In this document: piece by piece, positions 55,871 to 64,000 of the stretch
Numbering within the stretch: position 1 is the first letter of the stretch
Layout: every line of letters starts with the position of its first letter
Assembly (NCBI RefSeq): GCF_000023105.1
Contig: NC_012669.1
Location: 2,977,025 to 3,041,024, forward strand
Reading direction: 5' to 3'
From: Beutenbergia cavernae DSM 12333
GTDB lineage: Bacteria; Actinomycetota; Actinomycetes; Actinomycetales; Beutenbergiaceae
DNA: 64,000 nucleotides
Position numbers and translations under genes: made by a program
Notes under the pieces: generated by a model
What the model saw: the letters and a program-made list of their open reading frames with translations, nothing else
What the model was told of the DNA's origin: nothing
The model's database searches: none

Positions 55871-57538
55871 TCACGAGCCGGTCGGCTCGAGGCCGAGCAG
55901 CGTCAAGGTCGTGGCCGGGCCGAGCTGCGGGAACGGCACGTACTCGAAGTCCTCGGGCGTGGGCCACCCCGTCCAGCTCGTCGCGTTGATGTTGATGAAC
56001 CAGTAGGACGCGTAGATCGGGCTGAACGGGACGTCGTCGACGACGATCCGCTGCATCTCATACCCCAACTCGCGCAGCTCGGCCTCGTCGGCCGTCGCCG
56101 CCATCTGTTCCAGGACCTCGTCCGTGGCGGCGTCGTCCCACCGCCCGAAGTTGGCGGCCGCCTGCTCGCCCTCCGGCAGCACGTACTCGGAGCTGAGCCC
56201 GCTGAACGCGCCGAACACGCTCGACCCGCCAGCGGTGTTGATCGTGATGTCGAAGTCGCCGAGCTGCTGCTGCTCGAGCAGCGCGGCACCGGGCGAGCCG
56301 GCGGGGGCGACCTCGAGACCGAGGTTCTCGCGCCAGCTGTTGATCATCATGTCCGCGTACGCGTCCCAGCCGAAGTCGGTGTTGAACGAGATCGTCGGTG
56401 CGTAGCTCTCGCCGTCCTTCACGAGGGCGCCGTTCTCGATCGTGTAGCCCGACTGCGCGAGCTCCGCGAGTGCGCCGTCGACGTCGACGTCCTGCACCGC
56501 GCCCTGGAACTCCGGCAGCAGCCAGTCGTCGTACATGCCGTCCTGGAGACCGCTCGGGTTGGCCTCGGTGCCGGGCCGGTTGAGCGTGGCCACGATGTCC
56601 GTGCGCGGGATCGTCATGGCCAGGGCACGGCGCACGTGGACGTCGTCGAAGGGCGCCTGCGCGGTGTTGAACCACGCCGCGTACGAGCCGCCGGTGGCGT
56701 AGCGCTGGTAGAGGTTGGTGTCCGGGTTGACGCCGACGAACTCCTCCTCGCCGTTGGCCCAGGAGACGGTGCCCCACTCGACGTCGCCCGCGAGCAGCTG
56801 CGACTTGACGGTGTCCTGCGTGACCGGCACGACCTTGACGGTCGTCACCTGGAACTCTCCGCCCCAGTAGTCGTCCCGGGCTGCGAAGGTGATCTGCTGC
56901 GGCGAGAAGTCCTCGACGGTGAATCCCCCGGTCCCGACCGGCTCGGGGTTCGTCCAGGTCGTGAGGTCCTGCTCGGCCCAGAGGTGCTCCGGCACGATCA
57001 GCAGGTTCGCGAACTGGTTGAGCACGCTGAACGACGCCGCCTCGAACGTCACCTGCACGACGCCGTCGCCCGTCGCCTCGACCGCGGAGTAGGTCGCTCC
57101 GCTGGCGTTCAGCTCGGGGTGCTCGAGCGGGATCGAGAGGGAGTAGGCGACGTCGTCGGCGGTCATCGGCTCGCCGTCGGAGAACGTGACGTCGTCGCGG
57201 AGGGTGAACGTGAGGCTGGTCCCGTCCTCGGTGAACTCCCACGACTCCGCGAGCCACGGGGCGATCGTGCCGCCGTCGCTGTGGTCGATGCGGACCAGGG
57301 GCTCGTACACGAGGTTCGAGTTCGGCGACTTGTCCGTCGCCGGCGAGAACACGTTGAAGTTGAGCACGTACGTCGTGCCGCCGTCGGTGTTGCCGTAGAT
57401 GAGCTCGGCCGAGGCGTCACCGTCGGAGGCGTCGGAGCCGCCGGGGTCCGTGACGTCGTTCGGCGAGCACGCCGCGGCGAGCACGGCGAAGAGGCCGAGG
57501 GGGATGGCAGCCCGGAGGAGCCTGGACGTCCTGCGCAT
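55871..57538 (-). CDS. Family-5 ABC substrate-binding lipoprotein
   Basis: A 555-residue family-5 (Opp/Dpp-type) binding protein. The signal peptide ends LAAAC with Cys24; a Gly/Asp/Ser linker follows. The mature protein has FTLRDDVTFSDGEPMTADDV at about 108-127 and a NFGRWDD near 485, typical of this family. It may bind oligopeptides or, in soil actinobacteria, cello- or xylo-oligosaccharides. ATG 57538 is chosen over ATG 57577 because it gives a normal signal peptide. It is the first gene of the seven-gene operon. Confidence 0.9.
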   Translation of the reverse strand: MRRTSRLLRAAIPLGLFAVLAAACSPNDVTDPGGSDASDGDASAELIYGNTDGGTTYVLNFNVFSPATDKSPNSNLVYEPLVRIDHSDGGTIAPWLAESWEFTEDGTSLTFTLRDDVTFSDGEPMTADDVAYSLSIPLEHPELNASGATYSAVEATGDGVVQVTFEAASFSVLNQFANLLIVPEHLWAEQDLTTWTNPEPVGTGGFTVEDFSPQQITFAARDDYWGGEFQVTTVKVVPVTQDTVKSQLLAGDVEWGTVSWANGEEEFVGVNPDTNLYQRYATGGSYAAWFNTAQAPFDDVHVRRALAMTIPRTDIVATLNRPGTEANPSGLQDGMYDDWLLPEFQGAVQDVDVDGALAELAQSGYTIENGALVKDGESYAPTISFNTDFGWDAYADMMINSWRENLGLEVAPAGSPGAALLEQQQLGDFDITINTAGGSSVFGAFSGLSSEYVLPEGEQAAANFGRWDDAATDEVLEQMAATADEAELRELGYEMQRIVVDDVPFSPIYASYWFININATSWTGWPTPEDFEYVPFPQLGPATTLTLLGLEPTGS

Positions 57539-57588
57539 GGGGAGCTCGCTCTCGTCGTCGAGGTGTGCGGTGGTCATGCTTGGGCCAC

Positions 57589-57608
57589 GTGCTCATTCGT
57601 ATGAGCAC
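57589..57608. promoter_or_regulatory. Palindromic operator upstream of family-5 operon
   Basis: GTGCTCAT-TCGT-ATGAGCAC has 8-bp perfect arms and a central CG, the geometry of LacI-type sites. It lies about 50 bp before the binding-protein start. A second partly symmetric site (GGTGCTA CG TATGACC) lies at about 57635-57650. The LacI gene at 50693 in the operon is the likely binder. Confidence 0.7.
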
Positions 57609-57763
57609 AGGTGTCACAGCAGCAGCGCCAACTTTGGTGCTACGTATGACCGGAGACTGTAGGAGCCGCCGTCGCCGACCGTCAAGGGGTCCTGCTCCGC
57701 AGCGACCACCGAGGGGCCGCGCGGCCGGGCACCGCACCGGCTCGATCGGGTAGGAATGGTCGG

Positions 57764-58300
57764 GTGAGTGAGATCCGCGCCGACGACCTCGGCCCCTGGC
57801 TGTCCCCCGACGACCTGGACTTCGTCCGCCGCAAGGTGCCGATGGTGTACGTCGACGTCGTGCCGGTGCGACTGGACGACGACGGGCTCGTCGCCTCCGT
57901 CGGCGTCCTCCTGCGGGTCTCGCGGGACGGCGGCATCTCCCGGGCGCTCGTCTCGGGACGCGTGCTCTACCACGAGAGCGTCCGCGACGCGCTGGCCCGG
58001 CACCTCGAGAAGGACCTCGGCCCCATGGCACTGCCGCGCCTGCCGCTCTCACCGCAGCCGTTCACCGTCGCCGAGTACTTCCCCACGCCGGGGACGGGCT
58101 TCCACGACCCGCGCCAGCACGCCGTCTCGCTGGCGTACCTCGTCCCGCTCGACGGCGACGCCGCGCCCCAGCAGGACGCGCTCGAGCTCGCGTGGCTCAG
58201 CCCGGCCGAGGCGGTGGACCCCCGCATCCAGGCGGAGATGGTCTCGGGCCACGCCGCTCTCGTGACGACGGCGCTCGCGCACACCGGGCGCCTCCCGTGA
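57764..58300 (+). CDS. NUDIX-like (DUF4916-type) protein
   Basis: A 178-residue protein. A beta-rich core with VPMVYVDVVPVRLDDDG at about 25 and a degenerate Nudix-like helix region (YHESVRDALARHLEKDLG at about 69-86) match actinobacterial DUF4916/NUDIX-like proteins. The canonical GX5EX7REUXEEXGU box is not complete, so hydrolysis of nucleoside diphosphate derivatives is uncertain. GTG 57764 is used. Its stop overlaps the DUF3054 start as GTGA. Confidence 0.7.
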   Translation: MSEIRADDLGPWLSPDDLDFVRRKVPMVYVDVVPVRLDDDGLVASVGVLLRVSRDGGISRALVSGRVLYHESVRDALARHLEKDLGPMALPRLPLSPQPFTVAEYFPTPGTGFHDPRQHAVSLAYLVPLDGDAAPQQDALELAWLSPAEAVDPRIQAEMVSGHAALVTTALAHTGRLP

Positions 58301-58713
58301 GCACTCCCCCGCACGCCGCGAGCGGCGTCGCCGTCGCCCGCGGCGCCGTCGCGCTGGCGGCGGCGCTCGACGTCGTCTGCGTGCTGGTCTTCGTGGTCGC
58401 GGGCCGCCGCACCCACGCGGAGGCGGGCACGCTGGTCGGCACGCTCGAGGTCGCCTGGCCGTTCCTCGCCGGGCTCGGGCTCGGGTGGCTGCTCTCCCGC
58501 GCCTGGCGCGCACCGCTGCGCCCGATCCCCACCGGCGTCGTGATCTGGGCGGCGACGCTCCTCGCCGGCCTCGCCCTGCGCGGCCTGAGCGGCGGCGGGC
58601 TCGCCCTCCCGTTCGTCCTGGTCGCCACAGCCGTGCTCGCCGTGCTGGTGATCGGGTGGCGCCTCGTCGCGGCGGCGGTGGTGCGCCGTCGCCCCGGCGC
58701 AGCTGCGCCATGA
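58297..58713 (+). CDS. DUF3054 membrane protein
   Basis: A 138-residue protein with four hydrophobic helices (about 13-37, 48-66, 76-96, 103-126) and a basic C-terminus, matching the DUF3054 family of actinobacteria and haloarchaea. Function unknown. GTG 58297 overlaps the preceding stop, and its own TGA overlaps the next start as ATGA. Confidence 0.8.
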   Translation: MSTPPHAASGVAVARGAVALAAALDVVCVLVFVVAGRRTHAEAGTLVGTLEVAWPFLAGLGLGWLLSRAWRAPLRPIPTGVVIWAATLLAGLALRGLSGGGLALPFVLVATAVLAVLVIGWRLVAAAVVRRRPGAAAP

Positions 58714-59147
58714 GCCCGCAGGAGTGCCGGGTCCGGTTCGCCGGCGCCCCGCACGCCTACCTGGCGACCGCCGACGCCGACGGCGTCCCGCACCTCGTGC
58801 CCGTCGTCGTCGCCGTCGGAGCGGGCGCCGGCCCGGGCGGGCGCGACGTCGTCGTCCACGCCGTCGACCACAAGCCCAAGCGCTCGCCCGACCTGCGGCG
58901 CCTGGCCAACATCCGCGCGAACCCCACGGTCGCCCTCCTCGCCGACTCCTACGACGACGACTGGTCGCGCCTGTGGTGGGTGCGCGCGGACGCCCACGCC
59001 CGGGTGGTCGACGGCGGCCCCGAGCTGGAGCAGGCGATCGAGCTGCTCGTCGCACGGCACCCGCAGTACGCCGATCGCCGGCCGGACGGCCCGGCCGTCG
59101 TCGCCGAGGTCACCCGCTGGAGCGGGTGGAAGGCCACGCCGGGCTGA
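58710..59147 (+). CDS. PPOX/F420-type flavin-fold protein (TIGR03668-like)
   Basis: A 145-residue split-barrel protein. AYLATADADGVPHLVPVVVA at about 17-36, DHKPKR at about 53, and LRRLANIRANPTVALLADSY at about 62-81 fit the PPOX-class, F420-dependent group. It probably binds F420 or another deazaflavin, cytosolic. Last gene of a three-gene operon; its stop is 3 bp from the convergent ABC-F stop. Confidence 0.8.
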   Translation: MSPQECRVRFAGAPHAYLATADADGVPHLVPVVVAVGAGAGPGGRDVVVHAVDHKPKRSPDLRRLANIRANPTVALLADSYDDDWSRLWWVRADAHARVVDGGPELEQAIELLVARHPQYADRRPDGPAVVAEVTRWSGWKATPG

Positions 59148-59150
59148 CCG

Positions 59151-60808
<1,658 letters not shown>

Positions 60809-60809
<1 letters not shown>

Positions 60810-61438
60810 CAGCGCAGGAGCGTCTCGACCACGAGCGGCGCGAGGGCCCGGAACGCGCGCCCGCGGTGCGAGATGGCGTTCTTCTCCTCGGGATCGAGCT
60901 CAGCGCACGTCCGCTCGTGGCCGTCGGGGCGCAGGATCGGGTCGTACCCGAATCCCCCGTCCCCCCGAGGGGCGCGCAGCAGGGTGCCCGCGAGGCGACC
61001 CTCGCGGACGTGCTCGGCACCGTCCGGGAGCACGAGGGCCGCAGCGCACACGAACGCCGCCGCGCGGTGCTCGTCGCGCACGTCGGACAGCTGGGCCAGC
61101 AGGAGCCGGAGGTTCGCCTCGTCGTCGCCGTGCCGCCCGGACCATCGGCCGGAGAAGATGCCGGGCGCCCCGCCGAGGACGTCGACGGCGATCCCCGAGT
61201 CGTCCGCCACGGCCGGCAGCCCGGTGTGCGCGGCTAGCGCGCGAGCCTTGATGAGCGCGTTCTCGGCGAACGTGACGCCGTCCTCGACCGGCTCGGCGGC
61301 GCCGACGTCGGCCGCTCCGACGACGGCGCCCTCGGCGAGCCCGGGCAGCAGGGGCGTGAGGATGGCGCGCAGCTCGACGATCTTGTGCGCGTTGTGCGTG
61401 GCGAGGACGAGCCGCGCGTCCCCGTGGGTCGTCGTCAC
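60809..61438 (-). CDS. rdgB: RdgB/HAM1 dITP/XTP pyrophosphatase
   Basis: A 209-residue house-cleaning enzyme that hydrolyses non-canonical ITP, dITP and XTP to monophosphates. [13 protein letters not shown] lies at about 12, [13 protein letters not shown] at about 54-66, [16 protein letters not shown] at about 80-95, SGRWSG at about 97, and GGFGYDPIL at about 163. GTG 61438 overlaps the rph stop as GTGA. Confidence 0.95.
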
Positions 61439-62274
61439 GCGAGCCCGGCGACGGACCGCGCCTCGTCACCGGCGACGGCGTCCGACTGCGGGTGCGGCGG
61501 GTGCCCCGGGGCGGGTGCCTCCAACGCGGCGGCCTGCACGGCCGCGAGCTGGCGCGTGCCCACGAGCGCGAGGTCGAGCAGCGCGTCGAGCTCGGCGCGG
61601 TCGAACGGCGCACCCTCCGCCGTGCCCTGCACCTCGACGAACGACCCGGACCCGGTGACGACGACGTTCATGTCCGTCTCGGCCCGCACGTCCTCCGCGT
61701 ACGGCAGATCGAGGAGCGGAGCGCCGTCGACGATGCCCACGCTCACGGCGCTGACCGAGTCGCGCAGCACGTGCGCCCCGCGCCGGACCTCCCCGTGCTC
61801 GAGCCCCCAGGCCACGGCGTCGGCGAGCGCCACGTACGCGCCGGTGATCGCCGCCGTGCGGGTGCCGCCGTCGGCCTGCAGCACGTCGCAGTCGACGACG
61901 ATCGTGTTCTCGCCGAGGGCGGCGACGTCGATGACGGCCCGCAGCGAGCGGCCGATCAGCCGGGAGATCTCGTGCGTCCGGCCACCGATCCGGCCGCGCA
62001 CGGACTCGCGGTCGTTGCGCGTGTTCGTCGCCCGCGGCAGCATCGCGTACTCGGCGGTGACCCAGCCCTCGCCCGACCCCTTGCGCCAGCGCGGGACGCC
62101 CGCGGTGAAGGACGCCGCGCAGAGAACGCGCGTGTTCCCGAACTCCACGAGCACGCTGCCCTCGGCGGCGTCGAGCCAGCCCCGCGTGATCCGGATCGGC
62201 CGGAGGTCGTCCGGGGCGCGGCCGTCCGCTCGCACGGTCGTCGGGGCGGGGGCGTCGGTGGGGTGGGCACTCAT
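61435..62274 (-). CDS. rph: RNase PH
   Basis: A 279-residue phosphorolytic exonuclease that trims tRNA 3' ends. [16 protein letters not shown] at about 15, [17 protein letters not shown] at about 40, [20 protein letters not shown] near 95 and [15 protein letters not shown] near 198 are family hallmarks. Slightly long C-terminus compared with the usual 240 residues. ATG 62274 is 6 nt after TAGCCT in the 20-bp gap to ppc. rph-rdgB is a common pairing. Confidence 0.95.
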   Translation of the reverse strand: MSAHPTDAPAPTTVRADGRAPDDLRPIRITRGWLDAAEGSVLVEFGNTRVLCAASFTAGVPRWRKGSGEGWVTAEYAMLPRATNTRNDRESVRGRIGGRTHEISRLIGRSLRAVIDVAALGENTIVVDCDVLQADGGTRTAAITGAYVALADAVAWGLEHGEVRRGAHVLRDSVSAVSVGIVDGAPLLDLPYAEDVRAETDMNVVVTGSGSFVEVQGTAEGAPFDRAELDALLDLALVGTRQLAAVQAAALEAPAPGHPPHPQSDAVAGDEARSVAGLA

Positions 62275-62280
62275 GCGCCC

Positions 62281-62286
62281 AGGCTA
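62281..62286 (-). promoter_or_regulatory. -10 box, leaderless promoter of rph operon
   Basis: On the minus strand TAGCCT is followed by 6 nt (GGGCGC) and ATG 62274. It sits in the 20-bp gap after the ppc stop. Confidence 0.55.
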
Positions 62287-62294
62287 CGCGGGGA

Positions 62295-64000
62295 TCACCC
62301 GGTGTTCTGCAGTCCTGCGGCGACGCCGTTCACCGACAGCAGCAGGAGTCGCTGCAGCTCGGGGACCTTCGCCTCGTCGGCCCCCTCGCGCAGCGCGCGG
62401 AGGGCGCGCAGCTGGATGAGCGAGAGAGCGTCGACGTACGGCGAGCGCAGCTGGACGGCGCGTCCGAGCACCCGGGACGTGGCGAGCAGCCGCTCGTGGC
62501 CCGTGATGTCGAGCACCCAGCGCCGGGTGAGGGCCAGCTCGTCGAGCACGAGCGCGGCCAGGTCCTCCCGGTCGCCCAGCTCGAGATACCGGCGTGCGAT
62601 GCGCTCGTCCGTCTTCGCCAGCGACATCTCGACGTTGTCGATCATCGTCGTGAAGAGCGGCCACTCGGCGTACGCCCGGCGCAGCAGCTCGAGGTCCCCG
62701 ACGGCGTCGAGCGCGGCGCCGAGGCCGAACCAGCCGGTGAGGTTGATCCGTGCCTGGGTCCACGCGAACACCCACGGGATCGCTCGCAGGTCCTCGAGCG
62801 AGTTGACCGACAGTCCGCGCTTCGCCGGGCGGGACCCGAGCGCGAGCAGACCCACCTCCTCCTGCGGCGTGACCTCGGCGAACCACTGCGGGAACCCCTC
62901 GGCCTGCACGAGGTCGTAGAACCGGCTCCGCGACACCGTGTCCATGCGTGCGGCGACGTCCGCGTACGTGGCGGCGGCCGAGGAGTTGCGTTCCTCGATC
63001 GACGGCGCGGAGGCGAGCAGCGTGGCCGCGGCCACCTGCTCGATGTGCCGCGTGGCGATGTGCGGGTTGCCGTACCGCGCGAAGATGACCTCCCCCTGCT
63101 CGGTCAGCTTGAAGCGACCGTCCACGGAGTTCGGCGGCTGGGCGAGGACGGCGCGGTTGGCCGGGCCGCCGCCCCGGCCGAGAGCGCCGCCCCGACCGTG
63201 GAAGAGCGTGAGCACGATGTCGTTGTCCTGCGCCCAGCGCGCGATGCGGCTCTGCGCGTCGTAGAGCGCGAGCGTGGCGGAGACCGGACCGACGTCCTTC
63301 GCGGAGTCGGAGTACCCGAGCATGACCTCGAGCCGTCGACCGGTCGCCGCCAGCCTCGCCTGGACCTGCGGCTGCGTGACCATGGCGTCGAGCACGTCGG
63401 TGCTCGCCTCCAGGTCCGCGAACGTCTCGAACAGCGGCACGACGTCGAGCACCGGTGCCGCCTCGGCCGAGCCCAGGGCGAGCTCGGCGAGCCGGTACAC
63501 GGCGGCGATGTCGTCCGCCGACATCGTGAACGAGACGATGTAGCGGCGCGCCGCGAGCTGGCCGTAGCGCTGCTGGATCGTCGCGATGACGCGGAACACC
63601 TCGAGGACCTCGACGGCGACGGGGTCGAGGTCGCCGTCGACCCCCTTCGCCTCGATCTCGGCGAGGGTGAGGGCGTGGACCTTGGAGTGCTGCCGCACCT
63701 CGAGCTCGGCGAGGTGGAACCCGAACGTCCGCACCTGCCAGATGAGGTGCTGGAGCTCGCCGTACGCCCCGCGCGCGTCGCCCGCCGCCACGAGCGAGGC
63801 CTGGACGACGTCGAGGTCGGCGAGCAGCTCCTCGGGGTCGGCGTACGCGAGGTCCGCGTCGCGTCGCCGGGTCGCGGCGATGCGCTCGGCGATCACGAGC
63901 ACGACCCGCCGGTAGGGCTCGTCGGGTGCGCGCGCCGCGATCTCCGCCGTCAGCTCCTCGTCCACGGACTGCTGCCTGCGCCACAGCGCGAGCAGCTCGC
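62295..64000 (-). CDS. ppc: Phosphoenolpyruvate carboxylase, 3' part (partial)
   Basis: The window contains about 568 C-terminal residues; the reading frame stays open to the edge (upstream residues read ELLALWRRQSVDEE), so the N-terminal part is outside. The enzyme adds bicarbonate to phosphoenolpyruvate to give oxaloacetate, feeding the TCA cycle. Visible family motifs are VMLGYSDSAKD, the catalytic glycine loop FHGRGGALGRGGGP and the conserved C-terminal QNTG. The active-site His of the N-terminal half is not visible. Followed after 20 bp by the rph promoter. Confidence 0.95.
   Translation of the reverse strand, partial: ELLALWRRQQSVDEELTAEIAARAPDEPYRRVVLVIAERIAATRRRDADLAYADPEELLADLDVVQASLVAAGDARGAYGELQHLIWQVRTFGFHLAELEVRQHSKVHALTLAEIEAKGVDGDLDPVAVEVLEVFRVIATIQQRYGQLAARRYIVSFTMSADDIAAVYRLAELALGSAEAAPVLDVVPLFETFADLEASTDVLDAMVTQPQVQARLAATGRRLEVMLGYSDSAKDVGPVSATLALYDAQSRIARWAQDNDIVLTLFHGRGGALGRGGGPANRAVLAQPPNSVDGRFKLTEQGEVIFARYGNPHIATRHIEQVAAATLLASAPSIEERNSSAAATYADVAARMDTVSRSRFYDLVQAEGFPQWFAEVTPQEEVGLLALGSRPAKRGLSVNSLEDLRAIPWVFAWTQARINLTGWFGLGAALDAVGDLELLRRAYAEWPLFTTMIDNVEMSLAKTDERIARRYLELGDREDLAALVLDELALTRRWVLDITGHERLLATSRVLGRAVQLRSPYVDALSLIQLRALRALREGADEAKVPELQRLLLLSVNGVAAGLQNTG

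Overview
The window is very GC-rich DNA from an actinobacterium. GTG starts are common, genes overlap head to tail as ATGA or GTGA, many promoters look leaderless, and several families are typically actinobacterial (HelD-type ATPase, Rv2258c-like methyltransferase, DUF3054, TIGR03668 F420/PPOX-like protein). The number of sugar ABC transporters, LacI/GntR regulators and glycosidases suggests a plant- or glycan-degrading Micrococcales (Cellulomonadaceae/Beutenbergiaceae-like). That placement is inference from gene content, not a match to a known genome.

Layout. 1-300: short repeats, a hairpin and a tRNA-Leu(UAG). 300-8100: mostly single genes: a lipoprotein, a VIT/CCC1 metal transporter homologue, a DUF72 protein, two divergent NmrA-like oxidoreductases around a small palindrome, endonuclease IV, an alpha/beta hydrolase divergent from a TetR repressor across a 40-bp palindrome, and an FAD-linked oxidoreductase. 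8100-13250: a NarL-type two-component system, a YqeB-like membrane protein and an ABC exporter pair. 13250-21700: a HelD-family RNA polymerase recycling ATPase preceded by a possible 26-codon leader ORF; then a methyltransferase and an alpha/beta-hydrolase/glycosyltransferase fusion, divergent from a large LuxR (LAL) regulator.

21700-31200: a minus-strand carbohydrate/sugar-acid locus. It holds a GntR/FadR-type regulator, a secreted beta-propeller-like protein, a CUT1 sugar ABC transporter without an ATPase, an SDR dehydrogenase, a glucarate-dehydratase-like enolase-superfamily enzyme and a large glycosidase-like protein. The same operator motif occurs before the regulator and before the binding protein. 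31200-41200: PIG-L deacetylase, methyltransferase, VanY-like peptidase, a second NarL-type two-component system, two MFS transporters, a VOC protein and an APC amino-acid permease. 41200-47900: a second CUT1 operon ending in a GH3 glycosidase, with a divergent LacI regulator and a 20-bp perfect palindrome between them. 47900-49100: a phosphotransferase and an array of three roughly 82-bp palindromic repeats, with one degenerate relative at 13.3 kb. 49100-57600: a seven-gene operon (family-5 binding protein, two permeases, two ATPases, LacI regulator, FAD oxidoreductase) in which five consecutive junctions are 4-nt overlaps. 57700-64000: housekeeping and small genes (NUDIX-like, DUF3054, PPOX/F420-like, ABC-F, rdgB, rph) and the 3' part of ppc.

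A signal running through the window is a TANNNT hexamer lying 6-7 nt before a start codon that has no Shine-Dalgarno sequence, which points to many leaderless mRNAs. In two places the TAG of the hexamer is also the stop codon of the upstream gene.
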